A stretch of 64,000 nt of DNA from Caulobacter sp. FWC26 (GTDB lineage Bacteria; Pseudomonadota; Alphaproteobacteria; Caulobacterales; Caulobacteraceae), in NCBI RefSeq assembly GCF_002742645.2, contig NZ_CP033875.1, positions 1,280,001 through 1,344,000 on the forward strand, in the 5' to 3' direction. Shown in pieces: positions 19,831-27,964 of the stretch (its first letter is position 1; the number at the start of each line of letters is the position of its first letter). Under the pieces are notes generated by a model. The model searched no databases and was not told where the DNA came from. It saw only the letters and a list, made by a program, of their open reading frames with translations. A program made the position numbers and the translations under genes.

Positions 19831-20529
19831 ATGAAGTCGTTGTTGCCCGCCGTCGCCTTGCTCGCGCTGGCCGCCTGCTCACCCCAGCCCGCCGCCGACA
19901 AGAAGGCCGAGGCGCCCGGCGCCGCGCCGGCCGCCGCCGCGCCCAAGCCGCCCAAGGCCGACATCCCGGCCGGCGACTACACGCTGGACAAGAGCCACGC
20001 CTCGCTGACCTTCAAGGTCAGCCACCTGGGTTTCTCGAACTACACGGCCAGCTTCGCCGATTTCGACGCCAAGCTGCGCTTTGATCAGGCCAACGCCGCC
20101 GCCAGTTCGCTGGAGGCGACGATCGATCCTAAGTCGCTGACACTGCCTGCGCCGCCGCCCGGCTTCCAGAAGGATTTGACCGGTCCGCAGTGGCTGGACG
20201 CGGCGCGGTATCCGGCGATCACCTTCAAGTCGACCAGGATCGAGACCACCGGTCCCGACACCGGCAAGGTCACTGGCGATTTGACCCTGCACGGGGTGAC
20301 CAAGCCGGTGACCCTGGATGTGACGTATAACGGCGGCTATGTCGGCCATCCGATGGATCCGAACGCGCGGATCGGCTTCTCGGCCAAGGGGGCGTTCAAG
20401 CGCTCGGACTTCGGGATCGCCTACGGCGTTCCGGCGCCCGGCACGACCATGGGCGTCGGCGACGAGGTCCAGGTCGAGATCGAGGCCGAGTTCAGCGGCC
20501 CGCCGCTGAAGGCCGCGTCCTCCAGCTAG
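19831..20529 (+). CDS. YceI-family lipoprotein
   Basis: A 232-residue protein with a lipoprotein signal (lipobox LAAC, mature Cys about residue 16) and an Ala/Pro-rich linker, then a YceI lipocalin-like domain from about residue 45 (YTLDKSHASLTFKVSHLGF). The C-terminal part shows GDLTLHGVTKPVTLDVTYN and FKRSDFGIAYGVPA, typical of the family. YceI proteins bind polyprenyl-type lipids in the periplasm; the role here is unknown. GGAGG ahead of ATG 19831 supports the start. It converges with the tetR gene, the stops overlapping by 4 bases. Confidence 0.93.
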   Translation: MKSLLPAVALLALAACSPQPAADKKAEAPGAAPAAAAPKPPKADIPAGDYTLDKSHASLTFKVSHLGFSNYTASFADFDAKLRFDQANAAASSLEATIDPKSLTLPAPPPGFQKDLTGPQWLDAARYPAITFKSTRIETTGPDTGKVTGDLTLHGVTKPVTLDVTYNGGYVGHPMDPNARIGFSAKGAFKRSDFGIAYGVPAPGTTMGVGDEVQVEIEAEFSGPPLKAASSS

Positions 20530-21218
20530 CGCTTCGGCGCCCCCCGCGTCAGATAGCCTTCCAGCAGGGCCAGGGCGTGGTCGAGCCGCGCCCGGCGCCA
20601 TTCCGGCGCGCTCATGTCGGTGTTCAGCGTGGCCGACAGCGAATAGCCGTTGGCCAGGTGAAAGCGGCTCATGGCCGCGATCGTCACATAGATCTGCACC
20701 GGGTCGAGATCAGGCCCGAACAACCCTTGCTTCTGACCGCTCTCGATCAGCCGCTCGATCGTGCGGCGCAGCGGGAAGGCCGTCTCAGTGACGACCCGCG
20801 ATTGCGACGCGAACTTGCCGTGCTGCAGGTTCTCGTTGCGCAGCAGGCCCTCGAAGCGCGGGTTCTTCTCGAAATAGTCGAAGGTGAAACGCTGCAGCTC
20901 CAGAAAGCCGTCCAGCGGCTTGTCGAAGTCGATCTTCAGCTCGGCCTCGCGGGCCCGGAGGTCCATGTAGGCGCCTTCGAGAACGGCCATATACAGGCCC
21001 TTCTTGTCCCCGAAGTAGTGGTAGAGCATCCGGATATTGCACTTGGCCGCCTTGACGATCTTCTCGATCCGGGCGCCCGCGAAGCCGGCCTGGGCGAACT
21101 CCTTGAGGGCCGCGGCGAGGATCGCCTTGCGAGTGCGCTCGGCGTTACGCTTGCGCGGCGCGCCGTCCGCAGCCTCGAGGGCGGCGTCGGCTTGCGCGTC
21201 CAGGACGGCGTCGGTCAC
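20526..21218 (-). CDS. TetR-family regulator at the end of the urate operon
   Basis: A 230-residue repressor-type protein. The N-terminal helix-turn-helix spans about residues 25-70 (AGFAGARIEKIVKAAKCNIR then MLYHYFGDKKGLY), and the rest is a ligand-binding helical domain with LYMAVLEGAYMDLRAREAE. The GTG start at 21218 overlaps the puuD stop (GTGA), so it is co-transcribed with the urate genes. A regulator that is the last gene of its own target operon often senses a pathway metabolite. I propose it as the candidate binder of the AAGTAA-N8-TTACTT sites, but there is no direct evidence. Confidence 0.9.
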   Translation of the reverse strand: MTDAVLDAQADAALEAADGAPRKRNAERTRKAILAAALKEFAQAGFAGARIEKIVKAAKCNIRMLYHYFGDKKGLYMAVLEGAYMDLRAREAELKIDFDKPLDGFLELQRFTFDYFEKNPRFEGLLRNENLQHGKFASQSRVVTETAFPLRRTIERLIESGQKQGLFGPDLDPVQIYVTIAAMSRFHLANGYSLSATLNTDMSAPEWRRARLDHALALLEGYLTRGAPKR

Positions 21219-22402
21219 GGGATCTTGGCTCCCTGTTTGATCCAGGCGCCCAGCTGGGCCCGCTCCTCATCGGTCATGCCGGTCTCGTTGCCAAGAGGCA
21301 TGCTGGTCGAGAGCACCGCGCGTTCGTTGATTTTCGCCGCATAGGTCTTGATGTGCGCCGGCGTGTCGAAGGTCGCGCCCAGCGGCGGGGCCGAGAACCC
21401 CGCGTGGGTCGGCGTAGCGGCGTGGCAGGTCACGCAGTGTTTCTGGACGATGGCCTGGGCGGTGGTGAAGGGCACCTCGCTGGTGATCTCAACCTTGTCC
21501 TTGGGCTTCATCGACGCGATGGCCGTGGCGCCGAAGATCAGCATGGCGCCGTAGAACAGGAACTCGTGCCGGATCTTCCCGAAGTGGCGCTGGATGAAGA
21601 AGTAGCGGATCGCGATCGCGCCGGCGCTGATCATGGCCAGCAGCAGCCAGGCCTTCGGGTGTCCCGAGACGGCCGGATAGTGGTTGCTGATCATGATGAA
21701 GATGACCGGCAACGTCATGTGGGTGTTGTGCACCGACCGCTGCTTGCCCATGGCGCCCAGGCGTGGGTCGACGGGGCGGCCGGCCAGCATGTCGGCGACG
21801 ATCTTGCGCTGGTTGGGGATGATGACCAGGAACACGTTCCCGACCATGCAGGTGCCGATGATCGCGCCCACATGGATGAACGCGCCTCGGTCGGAGAACA
21901 GTTGCGTCAGCGCCCAGGTCGCGGCGGTCAGGATCGAAAACCAGACGACGCCGAACAGCTTGCCGTTCTGGCCCAGGGGCGAGCGGCACAGGGCCTCGTA
22001 GGTCGCGAGGCCGCCGAAGATGAAGGCCAGGCCCACGCCGATCGCCTGGGTTTGCGTGAAGGCGTGCCTGACCGGGTCGATCAGATAGACCCCCGCCTGC
22101 CAGTAATAGAGCACGATCAGCAGCGCAAAGCCCGACAGCCAGGTGGTGTAGGCCTCCCATTTGAACCAGTGCAGGTGCTCGGGCATGTGCGCAGGGGCGT
22201 TCAGATACTTCTGCGAGTGGTAGAAGCCGCCGCCGTGTACGGCCCACAGCTCGCCCTTCACGCCGTCCTTTGGGGGATCGGGATCGCGCAGATTGTTGTC
22301 CAGCCAGACGAAGTAGAAGGACGCGCCAATCCAGGCCACGCCCGCCACCACGTGCAGCCATCGCAGGGCCATGCTGGCCCAGCCCGCGAAATCGTAGTCC
22401 AT
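21215..22402 (-). CDS. puuD: membrane urate oxidase with cytochrome c domain (PuuD)
   Basis: A 395-residue integral membrane enzyme that oxidises urate to 5-hydroxyisourate. The N-terminal part (residues about 10-310) has eight or so hydrophobic segments with conserved HVVAGVAWIGASFYFVWLDN and HYSRKYL-like HSQKYL, followed by a C-terminal periplasmic cytochrome c domain with the haem motif CVTCH near residue 326. Electrons go to the respiratory chain instead of oxygen, so no peroxide is formed, unlike soluble uricase. The ATG start overlaps the uraD stop by one base. The downstream tetR overlaps its stop. Confidence 0.95.
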   Translation of the reverse strand: MDYDFAGWASMALRWLHVVAGVAWIGASFYFVWLDNNLRDPDPPKDGVKGELWAVHGGGFYHSQKYLNAPAHMPEHLHWFKWEAYTTWLSGFALLIVLYYWQAGVYLIDPVRHAFTQTQAIGVGLAFIFGGLATYEALCRSPLGQNGKLFGVVWFSILTAATWALTQLFSDRGAFIHVGAIIGTCMVGNVFLVIIPNQRKIVADMLAGRPVDPRLGAMGKQRSVHNTHMTLPVIFIMISNHYPAVSGHPKAWLLLAMISAGAIAIRYFFIQRHFGKIRHEFLFYGAMLIFGATAIASMKPKDKVEITSEVPFTTAQAIVQKHCVTCHAATPTHAGFSAPPLGATFDTPAHIKTYAAKINERAVLSTSMPLGNETGMTDEERAQLGAWIKQGAKIP

Positions 22403-22926
22403 CAGTTGGTCACCGCGTCGAGCAGTCGAAGCTTGGAGATCAGGCCGATCTGGATGATGGCCTCGGCGATCTCGGCCGCCTCGTCGTTGGAAAGCCGCGT
22501 CTGCATGGCCGCCAGGATCGCGGCCTTGTCGTTCAGCCGCACGCAGATGATGAACGGAAAGCCGAAGCGATCCCGATAGGCGGCGTTCAGGTCATGGAAG
22601 CGCGCGAACTCCTCGGGCGTCAGCCGGTCAAGGCCCGCGCTGGCCTGCTCGGCGTTGCTCTCAGCCGTCAGCTGCTTGGCGATCGCGGCCTTGCTGGCCA
22701 GTTCCGGGTGGGCGCGGATCAAGGCCAGCTTGTCGGCGGTGGTCGCGGTGTTGAGCACCGCCATCATCGCGTCGTGCAGGGCCTCGACGCTGGCGAACGG
22801 ACGCTCGCTCCAGGCGCGCTCGACCACCCAGGGCGACAGCTCGAAAGCGAACCCCAAAGCGGTGGCGAAGCCGGTCTGGTTCATGCTGTTGAGCCGAGCC
22901 AGGGTCAGGGGCGGGGCGCCGCTCAT
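22402..22926 (-). CDS. uraD: OHCU decarboxylase
   Basis: A 174-residue enzyme that decarboxylates 2-oxo-4-hydroxy-4-carboxy-5-ureidoimidazoline to S-allantoin. Family segments are RPFASVEALHDAM (with the active-site His), IRAHPELASKAA, and RFGFPFIICVR. The length is normal for a stand-alone bacterial UraD. It lies directly upstream of puuD on the same strand and downstream of an inverted repeat. Together with uraH at 6 kb it completes the three-step urate to allantoin route. Confidence 0.95.
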   Translation of the reverse strand: MSGAPPLTLARLNSMNQTGFATALGFAFELSPWVVERAWSERPFASVEALHDAMMAVLNTATTADKLALIRAHPELASKAAIAKQLTAESNAEQASAGLDRLTPEEFARFHDLNAAYRDRFGFPFIICVRLNDKAAILAAMQTRLSNDEAAEIAEAIIQIGLISKLRLLDAVTN

Positions 22927-22934
22927 GGCAAAGC

Positions 22935-23099
22935 TCCTCTCCCTTCCCCCTCGATGGGGGAAGGGCCGGGGATGGGGGTGAGCTCAGTGCTGTTCAGGTT
23001 GGGTCCGAGAGGCGCGAACGGGGCATTGATCAGCTTGCTGGCGGACGCCGCAATCACCCCCATCCCAACCCTTCCCCCATCGAGGGGGAAGGGCTTGGA
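22935..23099. repeat. family-3 intergenic inverted repeat between puuE and uraD
   Basis: Arms of about 34 bases (CCCTCGATGGGGGAAGGGCC and GGGATGGGGGTGA on one side; TCACCCCCATCCCAACCC and TTCCCCCATCGAGGG on the other) enclose about 65 bases. The whole block separates two genes of one operon and could form a large hairpin that lowers the expression of downstream genes. Confidence 0.85.
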
Positions 23100-23107
23100 G
23101 AACATGC

Positions 23108-24028
23108 TCATGCCTTGCCCTCCTGATACGGATGCGTCGCGATCCAGTGCCGCGCGATGTCGATGCGCCGGGCCACCCAGACGCGGTCATGGTTCGTCAC
23201 GTGCTCCAGGAAACGCCGCAGGGCGCCGATGCGGCCGGGCTTGCCGACCACGCGGCAATGCAAGCCGACGCTCATCATCTTCGGCGCGGTTTCGCCCTCC
23301 AGGTAGAGGGCGTCGAAGGCGTCGCGCAGATAGGTGAAGAACTGCTCGCCGGTGTTGAACCCTTGCGCCGCCGTGAAGCGCATGTCGTTGGCTTCCAGCG
23401 TGTAGGGCACGATCAGCTGCGGGCGGCCGTGCTGGTCGTCCCAGTAGGGCAGGTCGTCGGCGTAGCTGTCGGCGTCGTAGAGAAAGCCGCCTTCCTGGGC
23501 CACGAGCCGCGCGGTGTTGGGGCTGGTGCGCCCCTGGTACCAGCCTAGCGGGCGTTCGCCGGTCAGGCGTTTCTGGATTTCGATGGCCTGCTGGATGTGC
23601 TCCAGCTCCTGGTCTGGCGTGAAGTGCTGATAGTCGATCCAGCGATAGCCGTGGCTGGCGATCTCCCAGCCGGACTTCATCATCGCCTCGACCGCCTGGG
23701 GATGGCGCTCCATGGCCTGGGCGACGCCGAACACGGTCAGCGGCAGGCCGAACTCCTCGAACAGGCGTCGGATGCGCCAGAAGCCGGCGCGCGAGCCGTA
23801 TTCGTAGAGGCTCTCCATCGACATGTGCCGCATCCCCTGGATGGGCTGGGCGCCGACCATCTCCGACAGGAAGAACTCGGAGACGGGATCGCCGTGCAGG
23901 ATTGAGCGCTCGGCGCCTTCTTCGTAGTTCAAAACGAACTGGACGGCGACGCGGGCGTCATTGGGCCAGCGCGCGTGCGGCGGATGCTCGCCATAGCCGA
24001 TGAGGTCGCGGGGATAGGTCGCAGTCAT
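23108..24028 (-). CDS. puuE: allantoinase PuuE (polysaccharide-deacetylase fold)
   Basis: A 306-residue allantoinase of the metal-independent PuuE type, which hydrolyses allantoin to allantoate. The N-terminus YPRDLIGYGEHPPHARWPND and the following VAVQFVLNYEEGAE are diagnostic. Further NodB-like segments (EFGLPLTVFGVAQAM, WEIASHGYRWIDY) are present. It is unrelated to the amidohydrolase-type AllB. It lies between two intergenic repeats in the urate operon. Confidence 0.95.
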   Translation of the reverse strand: MTATYPRDLIGYGEHPPHARWPNDARVAVQFVLNYEEGAERSILHGDPVSEFFLSEMVGAQPIQGMRHMSMESLYEYGSRAGFWRIRRLFEEFGLPLTVFGVAQAMERHPQAVEAMMKSGWEIASHGYRWIDYQHFTPDQELEHIQQAIEIQKRLTGERPLGWYQGRTSPNTARLVAQEGGFLYDADSYADDLPYWDDQHGRPQLIVPYTLEANDMRFTAAQGFNTGEQFFTYLRDAFDALYLEGETAPKMMSVGLHCRVVGKPGRIGALRRFLEHVTNHDRVWVARRIDIARHWIATHPYQEGKA

Positions 24029-24029
24029 G

Positions 24030-24152
24030 CCTTCTGCCCCCGCTGGGGGCGGACGACCGCGCGCAGCGCGGTCAGGTGGGGGCGACTAAGGTGACTACTC
24101 ACTGACTTGCCCCCTCCGCGCTTCGCGCTCCTCCCCCGGAGGGGGAAGAAGG
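24030..24152. repeat. family-2 intergenic repeat (module b then a) between pucG and puuE
   Basis: The same two modules as at 12487-12597 but in reversed order. CCCCCGCTGGGGGCGGACGA and GCGCGGTCAGGTGGGGG come first, then CCCCTCCGCGCTTCGCGCTC and CTCCCCCGGAGGGGGAAGAAGG. It fills the gap inside the operon. Confidence 0.8.
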
Positions 24153-24167
24153 TGCTGATCGGCCCGC

Positions 24168-25403
24168 TCATCCGTACACCTTCGCCGCCGCGTCGACGCC
24201 TGCGCCGGCCGGAGCGCTGAAGCCTTCCCAGCGCAGCACGGCCTCGAAGGCCGCCAACGTCTGCAAGACCGCGTGTTTGCGGGCGTTCACGCCCATCGTG
24301 CCGATCCGCCAGATCTTGCCGGTCAGGGGGCCGAAGGCCGAGCCGATCTCGATCTCGAAGTCGGTGCGCATACGCGCCTTCACGCGGTCGTAGTCGACGC
24401 CGTCAGGGACCCAGATGCCGGTGACGTTGGTCATCTTGTGCGCCTTGTCGCCATAGATCGACAGGCCCATGGCCTCCAGGCCAGCGGTCATGGCCGCGCC
24501 CGCCTTGGCGTGGCGCTCGAAGCGCGCCGGCAGCCCTTCCTCCAGCACCAGCCGCGCGCATTCGCGGGCCGCGAACAGCATCGGGGCGCATTCGGTGTGG
24601 TGGTTCAGGCGCTTCTCGGACCAGTAGTCCATGATCATCGCCAGATCGAAATAGTTCGAGGCGATGCGGCGGCCGGCGCCCGCCGCGCCGCCGGTTCCGA
24701 CGAGGCCCTTCTCGACATGGCGACGCGAGAAGATGTGCTCGGCGGCCTGGTCGCTGATGGTGATCGGGGCCGAGCCGGAGGGGCCGCCCAGGCACTTCTG
24801 GAGGCCGGCGGTGACGATGTCGGCGCCCCAGGCGTCGACCGGAACGTCCATGCCCGACAGGGTGGCGGTGGCGTCGACATACATCAGCGCCCCGTGCGCG
24901 CGGCAGATCGCGCCGATCTCGCTAAGCGGCTGGGCCATGGTGGTCGAGGTGTCGCCGTGGACGCAGGCCACCAGGCGCGGCTTGACGCGCTTGACGGCGT
25001 CCTCGACCGCCTGCGGATCGACCACGGTCCCCCAGGGGGCCTCGACGAAGGTGACCTTGGCGTCGCAGCGCTCGGCGATCTCGGCCAAGAGCAGGCCAAA
25101 GCGCCCGGCGTTGACCACCACGACGTCGTCGCCCGGCTGAAGGGTCGAGACCAGCGCCGCCTCGATGCCGGCGCGCGAGGTGCCGTCGATCGTGAAGGTC
25201 CAGCGGTTCTTCGTCTGGAAGACCCCGCGATAGAGGGCCATGACCTCGTTCATATAGCCGGTGAACTCGGGGTCGAACTGGCCGAGCAGCTGCACCGACA
25301 TGGCCCGCAGCACGCGCGGGTGCACGTTGATTGGGCCGGGGCCCATCAGCAGGCGGGCAGGGTGGTCGAGCTCGTGAAAGGCGCCAAGGGTGTCTTGGGT
25401 CAT
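24168..25403 (-). CDS. pucG: (S)-ureidoglycine-glyoxylate aminotransferase (PucG type)
   Basis: A 411-residue class V PLP enzyme. The start LLMGPGPINVHPRVLRAMS is typical of alanine/serine-glyoxylate aminotransferases, and the PLP lysine lies in GLQKCLGGP with the substrate-binding WRIGTMG near the C-terminus. In purine clusters such proteins move the amino group of ureidoglycine to glyoxylate, giving oxalurate and glycine. The adjacent allantoate amidohydrolase and the oxalurate genes at 13-15 kb support this reading over plain alanine-glyoxylate transfer. The ATG start overlaps the preceding stop (ATGA). Confidence 0.88.
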   Translation of the reverse strand: MTQDTLGAFHELDHPARLLMGPGPINVHPRVLRAMSVQLLGQFDPEFTGYMNEVMALYRGVFQTKNRWTFTIDGTSRAGIEAALVSTLQPGDDVVVVNAGRFGLLLAEIAERCDAKVTFVEAPWGTVVDPQAVEDAVKRVKPRLVACVHGDTSTTMAQPLSEIGAICRAHGALMYVDATATLSGMDVPVDAWGADIVTAGLQKCLGGPSGSAPITISDQAAEHIFSRRHVEKGLVGTGGAAGAGRRIASNYFDLAMIMDYWSEKRLNHHTECAPMLFAARECARLVLEEGLPARFERHAKAGAAMTAGLEAMGLSIYGDKAHKMTNVTGIWVPDGVDYDRVKARMRTDFEIEIGSAFGPLTGKIWRIGTMGVNARKHAVLQTLAAFEAVLRWEGFSAPAGAGVDAAAKVYG

Positions 25404-26653
25404 GCGCGTTCGCGTCGTTCTAGCTTGTCGATGAAGGTGAGCATGGCGCGGGCCGCCAAGGCGCAGTCGGCCTCGGTGACGGCCTCGGCCGGATTGTGGC
25501 TGATCCCGCCCTCGCAGCGGATGAACAGCATGGCGGTGGGGCAGAGGTCGGCCATCACCATGGCGTCGTGACCCGCGCCCGAGGGCAGCCGGCGGACGGG
25601 CAGGCCCAGGGCGGCGAGGCTGTCTTCCAGCAGACCCATCAGCGACGGATCGCAGGGACTCTCGGCCAGGGCCTGCATCAGGGTGACGGTCGCCGAAAGG
25701 CCCCGCGCGGCGGCGATGGTGTGGATCTCGGCAGTGACCGCTTCGACGGCGGCGTCGCGCGTGGACGAGGTCTCGGCGCGGATGTCCATCGAGAACTCGA
25801 CCGCGCCCGGAATGACGTTGAAGGCGCCGGGTAGGGCGGTCATGCGGCCGACCGTGCCGACCAAGCCGTCGGTTCCGGCGCGGCAGATCCGCTCCAGCGC
25901 CAGCATGGCCTCGGCGGCGGCGGGGCCCGGGTCCTTGCGCAGACCCATGGGCGTGGTGCCCGCGTGCCCGGCCTGACCCTCGATACGGACCATCAGGCGC
26001 TTCTGGGCGGCGATGGCGGTGACGACGCCCAGGGCCAGGCCCTCGGCCTCCAGCACGGGGCCTTGCTCGATGTGGGCTTCCAAGAAGGCCAGCACGTCTT
26101 CGGGCCGGCGCGCGGCGCTGGCGATCCCGACCGGATCGCCGCCGAATTCCGCCAAGGCCTCGGCCACCGACACGCCGTCGGCGTCGCGCATCTCCAGAGC
26201 GCTGACGTCCAGCACGCCCGCGATCGCGCGGCTGCAGCTCATCGAGGCGGGGAAACGCGAGCCTTCTTCGTCGCCGAACGCGACCACTTCGATCGCGAAC
26301 GGCAGGCGGCGGCCGGCGCGATTCAGCGCCTCCACAACGTCGATTCCCAGCATGATCCCGAGCGGCCCGTCATAGCGTCCACCGTTGCGGACGCTGTCGA
26401 TGTGCGAGCCGATGATCAGGGCCTTCGCGCCCGGCGCTTCACCCTCGTAGCGACCGATGAGATTGGCGACGGCGTCGCGGCGGACGCTCATGCCGGCTTC
26501 GGCCATCCAGCCAGCGAGGGCCTCCAGCGCGGCCTCGTGAGCCGGTGTCAGGAAACGGCGCGTAAGCTGGCCTTCGATCTCGCTGTAGGGCGCAAGACCC
26601 AGGGCGTCGCAGCGCGCCTTGGCCCTTACCCCGATGTCGAAACCGTCTGTCAC
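25400..26653 (-). CDS. allC: allantoate amidohydrolase (M20 family)
   Basis: A 417-residue binuclear metal enzyme that converts allantoate to ureidoglycine, CO2 and ammonia. Metal ligands are visible in GSHIDSVRNGGRYDG (His and Asp), FGDEEGSRFP (Glu pair), EAHIEQGPVLE (His) and SGAGHDAMVM (His). It is the first gene of the allC-pucG-puuE-uraD-puuD-tetR unit. The start is GTG 26653; no strong ribosome site is seen. The alternative within the family is a carbamoyl-amino-acid hydrolase, but context favours allantoate. Candidate operator D lies 135 bases upstream. Confidence 0.9.
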   Translation of the reverse strand: MTDGFDIGVRAKARCDALGLAPYSEIEGQLTRRFLTPAHEAALEALAGWMAEAGMSVRRDAVANLIGRYEGEAPGAKALIIGSHIDSVRNGGRYDGPLGIMLGIDVVEALNRAGRRLPFAIEVVAFGDEEGSRFPASMSCSRAIAGVLDVSALEMRDADGVSVAEALAEFGGDPVGIASAARRPEDVLAFLEAHIEQGPVLEAEGLALGVVTAIAAQKRLMVRIEGQAGHAGTTPMGLRKDPGPAAAEAMLALERICRAGTDGLVGTVGRMTALPGAFNVIPGAVEFSMDIRAETSSTRDAAVEAVTAEIHTIAAARGLSATVTLMQALAESPCDPSLMGLLEDSLAALGLPVRRLPSGAGHDAMVMADLCPTAMLFIRCEGGISHNPAEAVTEADCALAARAMLTFIDKLERRERA

Positions 26654-26787
26654 GTCTGGCTAGGCCCCCGCTTCGTCACCAACCCTAGCAGGCTGCGCCC
26701 GCGGGTCCCGTGTCACAAGCCTTTGTGGGGCGAGTTGGCGAAGGGCGCCCGCGCGAGCGCCACGCCGCCGTCACGGGCGCCTCTTCA

Positions 26788-26809
26788 TAAGTCATAATTT
26801 GCTTACTTA
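26788..26809 (-). promoter_or_regulatory. site D of the shared palindromic motif, upstream of allC
   Basis: TAAGTCA-N8-TTACTTA, the most symmetrical of the four sites (6 of 7 bases match between arms). It lies in the gap before the allantoate-urate operon and overlaps the stop codon of the upstream mscS-type gene. A promoter for the operon should lie within 26654-26810. Confidence 0.5.
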
Positions 26810-27919
26810 GGAAGGGCGTTCCGACAGAACGGGGCGGACGGGATCATCCGCAAGCGCCAGGCGGCTTCTTGGGAAGGCTTCTGGCAGCTCGTCGCGCAGG
26901 AAGGCCATCATCTTTTCACGGACTTCGCAGCGCAGATCGAAGGTGATCGGCGCATTGCGCGCGCTGATCAGACAGCGGATCTCCATCACGTCGGGGCGCA
27001 GGTCGGTGACAGCCAGATTCACGACCTTGCCGTCCCACAGCGGCGAAGCGCGCGCGATCTCCTCCAGCTTGGCCCGCAGCCGATCGACGGGGGCGGCCGG
27101 GTCCACATACAGCATCGCCGTCCCGATCAGCGCGGCGTTTTCGCGGGTCCAGTTCTGGAACGGCGTCTGGATAAAATAGGTCAGCGGCAGAACCAGGCGT
27201 CGCCAGTCCCACAGGCGCACGACGACATAGGTTGCGGTGATTTCCTCGATGTTTCCCCACTCCTTTTCGACGATCACCGCATCGTCGATCCGAATGGGCT
27301 GGGTCACTGCGATCTGGATGCCCGCGATCAGGTTGGTCAGCAGGGGCTGCAGGGCCAGGCCGACGATGAGGCTGGCGGCGCCGCCGGCGGCGAGCAGGCT
27401 GACGCCCCACTGTTTGACCCCGGGTACGGTCATCAGGGCCAGGGCAAGGGTGAACAACCCGACCAGGATCGCCATCGCCCGTCGAAGAATCCGCACCTGG
27501 GTGATGTGCTTGCGCGCCAGAAGGTTGTCTTCGACATCCACCTTGAAGCCGCGCAGATAAAGCGCCGCCGCGATGTCCAGCGCGGTCATCGCCATCCAGC
27601 CAACCAGCAGAATGAACAGGACGAGCAGGACGTGTCGCGATGCGTCGGCCTGGCCGGCGGAAAGCGGCGCGGCGGAGACGGCGGGACCCAGCGCGGTGAC
27701 CACAAGCGCCATGCGTGTCGGGCGCCGGGTGCGGGCGATCAGCGCCTGCCAGAAGGCGTCGCGCCGCGAGAGGGTTCGCCGCACCAATCGGACCAAGGCG
27801 GCGTGCGTAGCGAGGGCCGTAAGCAGGGCCAGAGCGATCAGAAGCAGGCTTATCAGCCAGGGCGGGGCCCAGGCGAAGCCGGTGACGAGACCAGACAGGT
27901 CGGCGGTGAGGGCGTCCAT
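26807..27919 (-). CDS. MscS-family mechanosensitive channel
   Basis: A 370-residue membrane protein with about four hydrophobic segments in residues 15-190, and the pore-lining helix region LLAAGGAASLIVGLALQPLL followed by the beta-domain start IRIDDAVIVEKEWGNIEEI. This is the small-conductance channel layout with extra N-terminal helices. It would release solutes on osmotic downshift. ATG 27919 is used; a TTG six bases upstream is also in frame. The gene stands alone, and its 3' end overlaps operator site D. Confidence 0.93.
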   Translation of the reverse strand: MDALTADLSGLVTGFAWAPPWLISLLLIALALLTALATHAALVRLVRRTLSRRDAFWQALIARTRRPTRMALVVTALGPAVSAAPLSAGQADASRHVLLVLFILLVGWMAMTALDIAAALYLRGFKVDVEDNLLARKHITQVRILRRAMAILVGLFTLALALMTVPGVKQWGVSLLAAGGAASLIVGLALQPLLTNLIAGIQIAVTQPIRIDDAVIVEKEWGNIEEITATYVVVRLWDWRRLVLPLTYFIQTPFQNWTRENAALIGTAMLYVDPAAPVDRLRAKLEEIARASPLWDGKVVNLAVTDLRPDVMEIRCLISARNAPITFDLRCEVREKMMAFLRDELPEAFPRSRLALADDPVRPVLSERPS

Positions 27920-27964
27920 GACCAAGGCGAACGCCTCGCCGAGGTCATGGCTCCCTTGCGAACG

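Noticed and set aside
26788..26809. Site D as the terminator of the mscS-type gene
   Set aside because: It overlaps the stop codon, has short AT-rich arms and no T tract on the minus strand, so it is a poor terminator.
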